A stretch of DNA of 64,000 bases, from NCBI GenBank assembly GCA_015680685.1, contig MNCI01003410.1, forward strand, positions 267,814 to 331,813, given 5' to 3'. Made by a program: the position numbers and the translations under genes. The stretch is from Gnetum montanum (lineage: Eukaryota > Streptophyta > Gnetopsida > Gnetales > Gnetaceae). The notes under the pieces are model-generated. The model made no database searches. It was not told where the DNA came from and saw only the letters and a program-made list of their open reading frames with translations. Below are positions 23,803 through 35,028 of the stretch, piece by piece (within the stretch, counting starts at the first letter, position 1; each line of letters opens with the position of its first letter).

Positions 23803-24619
23803 GGATGAGTGGTGGGGTACCCCTACACTCAACCATACGAATGCGAGCGTTTCACGCATGATCCGATCGAACTCTGCAGATGCACTAGTTGTGGTATCTA
23901 GACAGTTACTCGTAGATCGCAGTTCATTGTCTTCCCCCTTGGACTAGTATTAGCTTTGTCACGTATGGTTTAGTCTAGAGTGAGATGTATGATGTGTTCC
24001 TACACTAATGCTACTCCTGGGGATGATGGGAAATAATATCAACTAAACTAGGAGAGAGAGAGTGGAGAATCTAAACTAGCCTAAGTGCGATGAGTATCTA
24101 TTCCTTAATCATCCGTACACATCTTGGACCTCGTGCACAACTACCACTGGGATTACCAAGCGCATGGCCTAGGTACGCTACTAGGTTACCAAGTAGTCAC
24201 ACTTAAATGCTTATGATTAAGTCGTACTCATTCCATGTTACTAGGAGATAAGGGTAGAGAGATATTAACTAAGAAAGTAGTAATTAACAATAACAATTAA
24301 ATAATTAAGCTAAGTGGATGCGGCAATGATGAAGTAATCTTGATCTTTATTGCCGATCATGTGCGTGTCCAAGTACGTCACACTCGAATAAGGATGTTGT
24401 ATGATTACAATCATCACACTATGGGCATGCACTGGGAGAAAAGGGTTGAGAGGAAAAATTGACAAAAAGTCCCTACCTTCGTACTAAAATACAAAACTTA
24501 AACTTAAAGAACTCTATGAAATCTGCCTACCTCTTCTTTATAGATGAGGAGACAGGCTACGATATCGCGTACGCGATATCATGGGTGCGATATTGCAGCC
24601 AACAATTCATTACTCATCA
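23803..24619 (-). repeat. 5' LTR of element B
   Basis: The LTR is 817 bp. The first base of the terminal motif is changed (ggatgag for tgatgag) and the far end is the intact CTCATCA. GATATC palindromes lie at 24558-24595 on the promoter side. The adjoining primer site (about 23782-23801, gtagcaacgatgcca) is a strongly decayed tRNA-Asp type. Confidence 0.82.
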
Positions 24620-25415
24620 ATGTTCAAAGAGATATATTATGTTAAGGCACATGCCACTTGGAAGTGGTGTTAGTAGCTAATAAGTTGATGATAATATGAA
24701 ATAAGTACCACTTTAAAAGGAGATATGGAGTAAGATTTAAAAGGAGATACGTGCTAAAATTTTCAATGAGGTGTTGGTTTAGCTAAAAGAGTCTTGGCTT
24801 GGTAATCTGCTCAATTCACTATGCAAAACTAAGTTATAAATTTTTAAAAAAATCTCATAAAAGAAATTCTAAAACTAGTTTGGTAGTGTTGATGCGTAAA
24901 TATGGGTCATGTCGTGACACCTTCGAAAAACTTGTTTTAAGAGACTATTGCCTATGGTGCCTCTTATATGGGTACGAAACTAGGGAATAGTCTTAGCTTG
25001 TCAGGCCAACGTAGTGCTTCATGTTGTTAAAGGGACAAATATAATTAATTTAATTAAGGTTCTTTTGAACATAAGTATTAAACTGAGAAAGAAATTTTTA
25101 AACAAACTTTGAGACTTAGACATAAATTGTAATAGATTCTGAAACTGGAAAGAAAATAATTGGAATTCAAAGAAAGTAGCATTGAAATAAAATAACAAAA
25201 TAAACTAAAATAAAAAACTTTATTATCAAATATTTATGTGAGGTTGACTTCTCATGAAGTTTCAAAATTGTAAACCTAGTTTAAAATGATAACCCAAACT
25301 TACAAAAATGACAACTGAAGTTTAAAATTTAGAAAGAACAAGGGAAATTGAACAAGAAAGGACACAACACTTAGCTCATTATAGAGCCTCAAATCTTTGC
25401 TGCTAGCTTTGAGGG
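24620..25415. other. Gene-free stretch with an inverted F-type LTR fragment
   Basis: From 24887 to about 25050 the sequence (tgttgatgcgtaaat, then gactattgcctatggtgcctc) is similar to the reverse complement of the last 120 bases of the element F LTR. It is an older, truncated, oppositely oriented copy of that LTR family. The rest is AT-rich with nothing recognisable. Confidence 0.55.
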
Positions 25416-27394
25416 TGTTGATACCATCATTGCCCATACTAAAGCATGGGGCCATGTTTAAATATGTTTGAACACCATGAAAATTAAATGTCCTAAAGGT
25501 ATGCTGAATCTTGCAAATGGATTGAATTGTCAATAAAATAGGCCTATGGATCCTCATCAGTGCAATAATAATAAACTTGAGATTTGAATGAAACTTTGCT
25601 GACTTGCTTACATCTTGTGATTTTTGTGTGCAAGTTATAGGTGGGATTAGATTCTAAGGGGGGACATTGTGACCTGTCTCATTTAGAAGAATGGTAAAAA
25701 ATATACATTGATATACTTTGGCATTACATAGATAGCATAGCATGATAAGTTTTCATTAAAATCTTTGCTTATTTTAATGGTATATTATAAGTAAATAGGT
25801 GATAGCAATAAGTTATTATTAAATCCTTTGCCTACATTAATAATGGTTATAGTAAGTCATTATCAAATCCTTTGCATATGTTAATGATCAACCCATCAAG
25901 AAAAGTAAAAATATACTTGTAGAAAATTGGCATGATTGACTATCTTAATGGTTATGGAAATAAGTGCTACTGCAGCATTTCTTGGATGGTTTTGCTTCAC
26001 TTTGAAACTGTTATTATTGTAGACCATAGCAGCAGCGTTTCAACCACAAAAAAATTGTAGATTGTTATAAAAATCAATGAGTAGGGCGCATGGTTGGGCC
26101 TCATCACTGTGTATCCTCCAGAAGAATGAGCTTTCCAAAGCCCTCAAACCACACCCCAAATACATGTTTGTGGACTTACGTAGAAGGATATTTCGAATAG
26201 GAATTATCTACAATAGAGAGGTTATTTATGTTAGATGTGGCATGGCATTGATGAATGCGATAACCAACATAATGCTGGATGTGGCAAGAGTTATGCGGTA
26301 ACATGGGCATTCATGGTGATAATTATGGGTAGTAGTGGCACATGTTATGAGTGGGCATTTGAACTACGAGTTTGAGGTAGCAACTACGGGGAAATAAAGG
26401 GGGTCTCTTGGCTTAGAAAGGGGGATCAGATTCGGGGGGCACTAGAGGAGATTGACAAAGGACTGTAGATAGCATCTCTTGGCCTCTCCTCTCCCTCTCA
26501 TCACCAAGGTGTAGCCATCAAGGACTTTCCTCTCTTGGGCCAGTGAAACTAGCAGATGGTAGTTTCTGCAGCAGGCAGCTGGCTCCCTTTCCTTTGTCAT
26601 TGGCAGTGCATGTGACACAGTGCAGGCATGGTAGTAGCAACAAGTGCCTTAACGACAGAAACAAGCACATTGGTCCTCTTCTCCCATCCGCCTAACGATG
26701 CACGACAGTGAACCAATGGTAGCTGTCTCACATGTCTACATGGAGAAGTCAACATAGCGATGTTGTAGTGGTGGTGGCATACACACAAGCACTGACAACA
26801 GCACTAATGGTCTCTCCTAGCTTGGCTATCTACCTCAGTGGCTTAATCAACAGCAGATGGTCTTTATTTTGTCTCCTCTTCTCTGAATGGCAGCAGGTAG
26901 TCCTCCTCTCTCACATTATAGGCAACTACAGTAGGTGGATGGTGGTTAGCGAGGTTTTCCCTCTCTCTCTCTCTCGAACTGACAATAGCAACTACAATAG
27001 TAGTAGCAGAGAGGCAACACCTTCCCATAGTGAGAACGATCTCTCCCTCTCTCTCTCTCCCTCTCTCAGCAACTACGAGTAGTGTTGGTTGTAGCAACGT
27101 CCATGATGGACTAGTGGCATGAACCGGCAACAACAACGGGGAACTAGGAAAATTTTAATTTTAATTTTAAAGTTAACTATTTTATTTACATGAAGTCTTG
27201 GAATTCGAGACTATTATTCAATTTAAATTCCCCAACTTTCAATTTAATTTACCATTTTTTGCAACATCACATAGCCCTCTCCAGCTGAGACTATTCCCAG
27301 GTTTTCATACCCATATTGGAGGTGCCTTAGGCAATAGTCCCCTCAACTGAGCTTTCCCCTAAGTGTTGATGCATCCAAAATTTATGCATCAACA
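25416..27394 (+). repeat. 5' LTR of element F
   Basis: The LTR is 1979 bp. It contains the captured gene fragment at 26097-26340 and two CT-rich microsatellites (26956-26975 and 27041-27066). It is similar throughout to 32179-34109 but visibly diverged, with many substitutions and small indels. Confidence 0.82.
26097..26340 (+). pseudogene. Captured nucleoside phosphorylase / bark storage protein-like fragment (5' LTR copy)
   Basis: The reading starts GLITVYPPEE and after a stop and frame change continues with KALKPHPKYMFVDL and IGIIYNREVIYVRCGM. A further frame change gives a GIHGDN-like block. Spacing and motifs resemble the N-terminus of plant bark storage / MTA-SAH nucleosidase-like proteins of the phosphorylase superfamily, where a GIAGN loop follows the VRCGVGMVNA block. 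That likeness is from memory. The better kept copy is at 32861-33110. Confidence 0.6.
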
Positions 27395-28109
27395 TCTTTT
27401 TAGTGCTAGAAGGAGTGCCATTTTTCCATCCTTTTGTTTTCCCATATTAGTTTTTCTTTCCATTTTCTTGTACCTATTTTGTTTCTTGATCCTATTTCAG
27501 AATTTATTTAATTTTTTTCATTAAAAAAATCTCTATTTTCAGCCCTTGTCTTGAAAAATTCTTTTTTAAAGAATTTTTGAGCCCTTTTATTTTCCATTTT
27601 CAAAAGTTATCTCTTGAAAATTTTTAATTCTTATCACCCATTTCTAATCCTTTTTTTAAAAAACCCTCATTTTCCTATTCCATTTTTAGATTTGTGTTTT
27701 GGTGGTCCTTACCTAAGTCCTAACTTTGGTAAGGTGGTTTTATTAATTATTTAATTTAAAAGTTATCTTTTTGAAATTTTTCACTTTACTGTTTTTCTTT
27801 TAAATTTTATAATTGTTGCAATTTTATGCATTTATTTTTCTTTCAATTTTTATAAAATAGCATATTTTAGTGTTATTTTTCTCTATCAAAAAATATTATT
27901 ACAATATTTCTTTTTCGTTTTCTTAATTTTATAAATTTATTTTAATACTTATATTATGTAATTTTTCATTTTATGAGCGAACTCTCTTCTGCCCCTAGTC
28001 GACCAACTACACATCACTTTACATTAAGGAAACAAAGAGCTTCACGTTTTCCAAGTTTTATTCTTAGGAAAACTCAGACTAGGATGTAGGCAATCAACCC
28101 CTGGCTCCC

Positions 28110-29290
28110 TTGGTAAACAATCCCTTTAACTTTGCTAATTATCATAACATCCCAAAATCACTTCAGAACATAAACTTGTTCTTCAACCCCACAACCCTTA
28201 CTAGTGATGCTTGCCAACATATACAATGTTTTGAAACCTTACTAAGGATCCACAACATTGTCCAAAATGACATAGCATGTAGGGTCTTTGTGATGAATTC
28301 CAGGAGCAAAGCCACCTAATGGTTTTTGATGCTTCCTAATGCATCCACTGACTCACGGCAGGAGTTTAAGAATAAGCTCCTAATTTAGTTTGACAAGTTC
28401 ACTAGTCTAGCCATAGCATTAAGCAACTTCACAAGCTTAAGAAAGCTACCTGAGGAAAATGTTCAGGATTACAACCTAAGATTCCTTTACTAGCTTGCTT
28501 ATGTGCCAAGTGAGATGTGTCCACAACCTGATGGTATCCTCAACTTTTACCTCTCTACCATTAATCCATTCTTTTCCTATGCCATCAAATTCGATCCTAA
28601 CATAACAAAAATATAGGGAGCGATGGCTAAAGCTATAGAGTTAGAACAAATTACCCTCATAAATAGCATCCAAATCCAATATGGGATGATGAGCGTTAAT
28701 AATTCTATGCAATCTAACCTTCTACCCCTACCAACTTTTCAATGATCGATACTATGTTCTAGACTCCTTCCCCCTTTCAATTGACTTAACCTTCAAACAA
28801 GTACTTTCAAGGTTCCACATCTTCTTCATTGCTATCATCCAACACTGGTTTGAATGATGACTAATCAAAAGCCTTAATTCAATCCATCATAAACCCAAAT
28901 AGAATATCTAATCCTGTTGAACCCCTAATTCAAACTCAAAATCAAATGACCTAGATATTAACTTCACTTCAAAAATTTTCAAATGAAGTAGTTGAATTAA
29001 AGTAGAACAACAACAAGGGTCATATACAATTTGAGAAGCCTAGCACATCAATTAATGGTGATTATTGTCGTCTCCATAACACGAGGCAACACTTTGAGAA
29101 AACTTGTCCTCAATTTTTAGCACTATATGGTGACAATGCCTAGAGTCAACAAAATGGGAAACCCCTTGTTATGGTCCTTAATGTGCCTCATGAAATAGAA
29201 AATGAAGTGGCTTCCTCATTAAAACAAGTTATGGTCAAACCCCAACCCACATAACGCTTGCTACCATAGACTTAGTAACATTATGAACAA
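28110..29290 (+). pseudogene. gag, element F
   Basis: The open block 28110-28319 and following frames give a capsid-like domain: a Phe/Asn-rich start, a segment around FVMNSRSKAT, then LPEENVQDYNLRF in the next part. The order and the Gln/Asn-rich tail fit plant Ty3/gypsy gag. Many stops interrupt it. A possible CX2H..C remnant near 29060-29110 is too decayed to call a zinc knuckle. Confidence 0.65.
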
Positions 29291-29739
29291 CACACAACAA
29301 CAAAATAGGAAAGATCCTTATACTTCTCCAAATAGAAGAACTCTTAGTCAAAGCAACATAAATACCTAGATCAGGTCATCCCAAACAAATGCTCCACAAT
29401 GATCAAACCTCCTTTCCATACTTAGAAGAACTCCACCTCAACAAAAAACCAAAGATGAACATAAGACTTACGATCTAGTTGAGGATTTGAAGAAAATTAA
29501 AGTTAACATTTCAATGTATGACCTTCTACGGTTTAACGAAGTGATAGATGTGATCCAAGAGATAGTTCATAGATCATAAACTACTAAAAAAATCCCCAAT
29601 CCCCAATCCCCAAAAGGCAAGTTCACTTCGTAGAAAGTCCTAACACACTATCAATATAGAATACAAGCAATTCCATGATAAGCAAGAAAGAATAACCTCC
29701 TTTCCTAACAACTCTGATTATTTTAGGAAAGAATGTTCA

Positions 29740-30200
29740 TAATTGTTTGATGGATTATAGAGCAACCATTAGTGTCATGACTTGAAGTGTCTAAGACTTT
29801 AGGAGCACAAATGATACCACAAATGAAAAGTGTAATACAACTTGATGGGTCTAACATACCTATAGTAGGATCATTAAAAGGGACGAAAGTGCAACTTAAA
29901 TAATACCCTACATTTACATGTTATATGGATATCTTAGTAGTAGACATGTCATCCACTTCTAGTGTTCTCTTATCTAGGACTTTTGGAGCCAAGCTTGGGG
30001 GCTTCTTCAGGTCAAATTTCTTAGAACTATTAATCCCTATTAAAGGAAAATTTGAATATATGGTCATACTAAGAGAGCCTTTCTACGAACAAGTAGTTAC
30101 AACCTTTGACCAGCAAAATTGGTCTTTGGAAAATCAAAACATTAATATTTATGTTGGAATTATTGAGGTTGAGTGTGGCGAACATGTTATAATGACTATC
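29740..30200 (+). pseudogene. Retropepsin-like protease, element F
   Basis: A decayed active-site block reads LMDYRATISVM, where the family has D-T/S-G-A-T. It is followed by a segment ending GSNIPIVGSLKG, a stop, and the open stretch 29925-30203 containing MDILVVDMSSTSSVLL and RTFGAKLGG. The catalytic Gly is lost, so it is inactive. Confidence 0.6.
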
Positions 30201-30459
30201 TGAGTGAAATTACCAAAATAAGTCTTTTTTCTCATACAGATTCCACCCAACCCTATCAAATGTTTAGAGAAGGTGAAGGAATCTATGAAGATATCTTACC
30301 TCATCATCAACACAATGGAAAAATATTTCTTCTAGATGACTTGCCACTTTTAGGGGAGGACAAAAATATAAATGGGATCCTATCCCCTAAAACATTAGAA
30401 GGTGTGCCAAATGTTGAAGGCACATCCATTGAACATGTTCCTGAAAAATTGTATTCAAT

Positions 30460-30880
30460 GACTTACAAAGATCTAGACTTGTTAGACCTAAGATTGAAAC
30501 TTATATGAAAGAAGAACTTGATGAACTTCTAGCACCTAATAAAAAATGAACAAGCGAATTAAGATTATGTCTTGATTTTCGTAATCTTAATCATCAAAAA
30601 ATTGTTAAATAATAGCTTGATAAGAAATATGCAGGTAAAGTCTTTAAAATAGGAGATCTAGTCCTAAAAAGAGATAGAGCATCTAATAAAATAGGTCCTC
30701 AAAGTAAGTTCTCACCTATGTGATTAGGCCCATACCAAGTTATAAACATCATTGATTCCAATGTGTACAAAATTGTTGATTTGCAAGGACATAGGTTACA
30801 TAGGAATTTTAATGCATTTCATCTGAAGCATTTTTACTCAAGTCCCCCACATGGACACTTGGTATATCCTTAGTTGCATG
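30460..30880 (+). pseudogene. Reverse transcriptase start fused to integrase end, element F
   Basis: The part up to about 30610 reads ELRLCLDFRNLN, the opening of reverse transcriptase. From about 30620 the reading is KVFKIGDLVLKR, then LGPYQVINI and HRNFNAFHLKHFYS, the last part of a Ty3/gypsy integrase. The catalytic core of reverse transcriptase, all of RNase H and the integrase core are missing between them. The junction near 30612-30622 marks one deletion of roughly 2.5 kb or more (size inferred from family lengths). Confidence 0.72.
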
Positions 30881-32161
30881 TTTTTTAGCCCTTCACCATG
30901 CATTTCATTTGTATATAGTTGCATTTGCATATTTTCTTTGCATTTCCATCACCTCTTTCTTAGTGCATTGGTTTTGATTTTTGCTTTTCAATATGATTTT
31001 AGTAATCATTATGGTCATTTGAGTTATTGGGCATTTGGTCATCATAACACTAATGATTTATATATCCTACTACTATTACATAAAGTCTCCTTTATATTTT
31101 ATATTTTAATAATGCTATGATTCTTCCTAGTTTTTTTCAAGGTTTTAGTTTTACTAGTTATGTTGAATTATGGAGGATGGAATTTATGCTAACTTATCAT
31201 GTAATCATCATGATCATGTGAGTGTAGGATATGTGACGTTGAAGAATGGTTAGCCATAATCACTAGGTGACCTTGGAAAATACTATTTTCCTTTTTATAA
31301 GCCCCAGCCCTAAAGTGTGATGATTCGTGGCTATCTTGTGAGCAACAAGATGAAGTGTGTTCATCTCCACTTGAGAATCCTCAGCCACCCAAGAGACCTG
31401 CTATGATGCCATCAAATTGTAATTAAAGGCACATACACAAGGCTTTAATTGCATCATGGGCAAAGTTTCAAAAGGACTGTGTTCTATGGCAGTGCAGCTA
31501 ATAGGCTAGACTTGTGTTAGAATTTCTACTTTAACAATGAAGTACACCATGAGCAAAGTTTCCTCGAAAAAAAGAAGAAGAAATGAGGACCATGTTCATT
31601 GGTAGTGTAATAAGTTCTTAAGTGTGATAAGGTCCAATAGTAATCCTCACCCTAACCTCCATTTCCCCTTTTGAACCTATTTTCCCAAAATTATATATAA
31701 AAAAAAGAAATAAAAAAAGAAAGGCAAATAATCCCTTTTCACCCATCTCTTTTCAAAAAGAAAAAGAAGAATCCCAATAAAAAATCTGAAAGTTGTGGCT
31801 AGCCACGATCTAACATGAGCCAGCCCTCTTCACTAAGTTTAGTATATGTCTTGTGCTCAAAGTAGTCCAAATACCTTTTACTTTTACCTTGTGAGAAGAT
31901 TGGTAATGCAATCTTAGTTATATTTTAATTAATTATATATATATATCAATGTAGTTAAAATAATGAATTATATATTTGGATTATAGTTAAATAAGATGGT
32001 GTGGTAAGGGTGGCCCACATCTAGTTCTCTTTTCATTATATGGTTATTTTAATCATGTTTAAATCAGTATAGTTTGCTTTCAAGTTCAATTTGTCTGTGT
32101 TTTATGACATTTTTTTCTTAAGATGTCAATGCTTTTGCTATCTTTGCACTTGCATGCAATT
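30881..32161 (+). other. 3' untranslated region of element F
   Basis: AT-rich sequence between the integrase end and the purine tract. No coding is recognised; the open frame at 30851-31120 has no family resemblance. An AT microsatellite lies at about 31930-31945. Confidence 0.6.
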
Positions 32162-32178
32162 GAAGTTTGGGGGCTAAG
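32162..32178 (+). other. Polypurine tract of element F
   Basis: gaagtttgggggctaag stands directly before the 3' LTR. This is the usual form in plant Ty3/gypsy elements and fixes the + orientation. Confidence 0.85.
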
Positions 32179-34109
32179 TGTTGATACCAACATTGCCCAT
32201 GCTAAAGCATAGGGCTACATTTAAACAAGTTTGAACACCATGAAAATTAAACGTCCTACAAGTATGCTAAATCTTGCAATATGATTGAATTGTCAATAAA
32301 ATAGGCCTATGGATCCTCATTGGTGTGATAATAATAAACTTGAGATTTGAGTGAAGCTTTGGTAACTTGCTTACATCCTGTGGTTTTTGTGTGCAAGTTA
32401 TAGGTGAGATTAGATTCTAAGAGGGGATGTTATGACCTATCTCATTTAGAAGCATGGTAAAAAATATACATTGATATACTTTGGCATTATGTAGACATCA
32501 TGTCATGATAAGTTTTCATTAAAATATTTGCTTATTTTAATGGTATATTATAAGTAAATAGGCAATAGCAATAAGTTATTATTAAATCCTTTTAAGTACA
32601 TTAATAATGGTTATAGTAAGTCATTATCAAATCCTTTGCATATGTTAATGATCACCCCATCAAGAAAAGTAAAAATATACTTGTAGACAATTACCATGAT
32701 CAACTATCTTAATGGTTATGGAAATAGGTGGTGTTGTACCATTTCTTGGACGATTTTGGTTCATTTTGAAATTGTTATTATTGTTGACCATAGCAGTAGC
32801 ATTTCAACTACAAAACAATTGTAGATTGTTACAAAAATCAATGACAAAGGTGCATGGTTGGGCCTCATCACTATGTACCCTCTAGAAGAACAAGCTTTCA
32901 GGGCTGCCAAAGTCCTTAAACCACAACCCAGATACTTGTTTATGGACTTACTTGGAAGGAGATTTCAAATAGGAATTATCCATGATAGAGAGGTTATTTA
33001 TGTCAAATGTGGCGTAGGACTGGTGAATGCGGTAATCAACATAGTGCTAGACATGGTAGGAATTATGTGGCAACATTGGCATTCATGGCAACGGTGCCAA
33101 GTAGTAGTAGCACACGTTAAGGGTGGGCATTTGAATGGTGGGTCTGAGGCAGCAACCAAGGGAAAATAAAAGGGGTCTCCTAGCTCAGAAAGGGGGATTG
33201 GATCTAGGGGCACTAGAGGAGATTGGTGGAGAACTGCAGACAACATCTCTTGGCCTCTCCTATCCCTCTCATCACCAAGGTGCAACCATCAACGACTCTC
33301 CTCTTTGGGTCGGGGAAACTAGCAAACGACAGTTTCTTCCTATCTTTTGTTGCATTGAAGTGTGTAGCTAGCTGGCGCGACAATAGCAACAAGTGGCCTA
33401 ACGACACTAACAGGCACATCAATCCTCCTCTTCTCCCATTCGCTTAATGATGTGTGATAGTGCAGTGAACTAGCGACAATAGTCTCTCCTAGCGACGATA
33501 GTCTCTCCCAACATGTGCAACGCATGCATATAACAGCTGACGTGTCTACATGGAGAAGTTAACATAGTGACGTTGTAGTGGTGATGGCGAACACATAGGC
33601 ATTGATAGTAGTGTCAATGGTCTCTCTTGGGTTGGTGGTCTGCCTTGGTGGCGCAATCAATGGCACATGATATTTATTTTATCTTCTTTTTTCCAAATGG
33701 CAGTGGACAATCTTTCTCTCTTGCATTGTAGGGAGCTACGGCAAGTGGGTGGCAGACAGCGAGGTTTTGTCTCTCTTTCTCTCAAACTACTAGTAGTGGC
33801 AGAGAGGTAGCACCTTCCTAACTGCTGCAACGTCTGCAATGGACCAGCGGGACGAACTCACAGTAGTAAGAATCAAGCAAAATTTAAATTTTTTTTATAG
33901 TTAACTATTGTATTAGTCTTGGAATTCAAAACTATTATTCAATTTAAGCTTTCCAACTTTCAATTTAATTTACTTTTTTTTTTGCAACATCACATAGCTC
34001 TCTCCAACTGAGACTATTCTTGGTTTCCGTACCCATAGGGGAGGCACCCTAAACAATAGTTTCCTCAAACAAGTTTTTTTTCTCCCTATCCAAAATTTAT
34101 GCATCAACG
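32179..34109 (+). repeat. 3' LTR of element F
   Basis: The LTR is 1931 bp, starting TGTTGATACC. The last base appears changed (atcaacg for atcaaca). It carries the longer-reading copy of the captured gene fragment. Confidence 0.8.
32861..33110 (+). pseudogene. Captured nucleoside phosphorylase / bark storage protein-like fragment (3' LTR copy)
   Basis: An open stretch of about 70 codons begins GLITMYPLEEQAF and includes the block IGIIHDREVIYVKCGVGLVN. After one frame change the next residues read NIGIHGNGA, in place of the family's glycine loop. The order and spacing match the N-terminal quarter of plant bark storage / MTA-SAH nucleosidase-like proteins of the phosphorylase superfamily (recalled, not searched). 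Members of that family cleave or bind purine nucleosides, or serve as vegetative storage proteins. The fragment has no start codon of its own and ends inside the LTR, so no product is expected. It occurs in both LTRs, so capture preceded insertion here. Confidence 0.65.
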
Positions 34110-34432
34110 GAGGCCTGTAGAAGCAATTTTCTAGCCTGCACCTCCAATCAATTCACCTCTTCAAATAAATCCTTACACTGGAACTACTGGGCTATCCCGT
34201 AAATTTTAGAAGAACTCTTTATTAAGATACAACCCGTAGATTAGGTCCACTTCTTTTGCATGAAGGGACCCAAACTGGTCAAGAGAATTGAAAAAATGAA
34301 GTGGGGTATCAAAAGATGGGACATGGGTAAGAGAAGGATCAAGTGAAAGAAACCTCCAACCAGCTTCCTCAGACTCTGAAAACCCCCTCCCCCTTATTGA
34401 TTGTGGGGAAGGTTCTATCAGTTCTGATTTTT
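34110..34432. other. Short stretch between elements F and G
   Basis: No confident feature. A minus-strand frame (about 34430-34206) is open and Ser/Glu-rich but has no family resemblance; it is cut by the end of element G. It may once have been continuous with 40450 onward. Confidence 0.4.
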
Positions 34433-35015
34433 TGTAACAATGTTGCCGCGACGTTGTCCGGCACCCTAAGGAATTCACGAAGATCCAATGGATCTGGGGC
34501 GAAAGACCTAGGGAATACGCCTCAAGCAAGCAAGCATCTCACGAGTGAGTGCAAGCAAAAGCATAGCTTCTTAACGTACATGACCACGCACCTCATGGAG
34601 GGTAAACAACTCCAAAACGAGGACCAAGCAAACAAGCACACACACAACCTTGTAGACAACATCGATGAGAGGGGAGACGATGCACCTACAAGTGAAGGTG
34701 CCTCACCCCCAGATCCCTCACAATTTGGTACAAAGTATGGCTTGGCACCACACCAAAACTATTCAGTCTTGGCTACCTACATATCTACGACCACCGTAGA
34801 ATCAGGGCCATGTAGTTCTCCACAGAGAAGAGGGAAGGAAGAGGACTTAGAGAAGAGAGTTGCAACAGGAGGATGTCCTGCTGCTAGCTTGGTACCACCA
34901 AGTCTAGGTGGGTTTTGTAACACTTGAGAACCACCTGAGGGTGCCTCAGAGTGTTCCATGGCCCCGGAACCATGGGGAGAGCCCAAGAGAACCACCATCT
35001 GGGACATCTCTCACA
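34433..35015 (-). repeat. 3' LTR of element G
   Basis: The LTR is 583 bp. On the + strand it runs TGTAACA to TCTCACA, so on the element strand it starts TGTGAGAG and ends TTACA. It is almost identical to 39868-40449 by eye, suggesting a fairly recent insertion. Confidence 0.85.
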
Positions 35016-35028
35016 ATCCTCCCCCACA
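35016..35028 (-). other. Polypurine tract of element G
   Basis: On the minus strand TGTGGGGGAGGAT precedes the 3' LTR. Confidence 0.75.

Larger units (their letters stand above)
9064..24619 (-). mobile_element. Element B: full-length pol-less element, split by nested element N
   Basis: In minus-strand sense the order is 5' LTR (24619-23803), decayed primer site, gag (about 23690-22010), spacer, 3' ORF (20065-17702, resuming 10596-9931), purine tract and 3' LTR (9916-9064). The LTR pair is recognised by the shared terminal block gcagccaacaattcat just inside the ends. The flanking bases are gtgtt (9059-9063) and atgtt (24620-24624), a 5-bp target duplication with one mismatch. Without the nested insertion the element is about 8.45 kb, including a 711-base gap. 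No pol is present. Confidence 0.82.
25416..34109 (+). mobile_element. Element F: Ty3/gypsy LTR retrotransposon with most of pol deleted
   Basis: LTRs of about 1.95 kb start TGTTGATACC and end with ATCAACA-like bases. The internal region is 4.8 kb and runs gag, protease, the first codons of reverse transcriptase, then directly the last part of integrase, an untranslated zone and a purine tract. The flanks gaggg (25411-25415) and gaggc (34110-34114) are a probable 5-bp target duplication with one mismatch. Both LTRs carry a fragment of a host phosphorylase-like gene. All frames are heavily broken. No typical primer site was recognised after the 5' LTR; tagtgctagaaggag at about 27401 is the candidate. 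Confidence 0.82.

Noticed and set aside
26864-27136. 90-codon minus-strand frame in the F LTR
   Set aside because: It is driven by CT microsatellites that read as Arg/Glu repeats; the other LTR copy does not keep it.
34343-34927. 194-codon plus-strand frame as a gene
   Set aside because: It begins outside and continues through the LTR of element G; the other LTR copy (39886-40260) is open in the same way. It is an LTR shadow.
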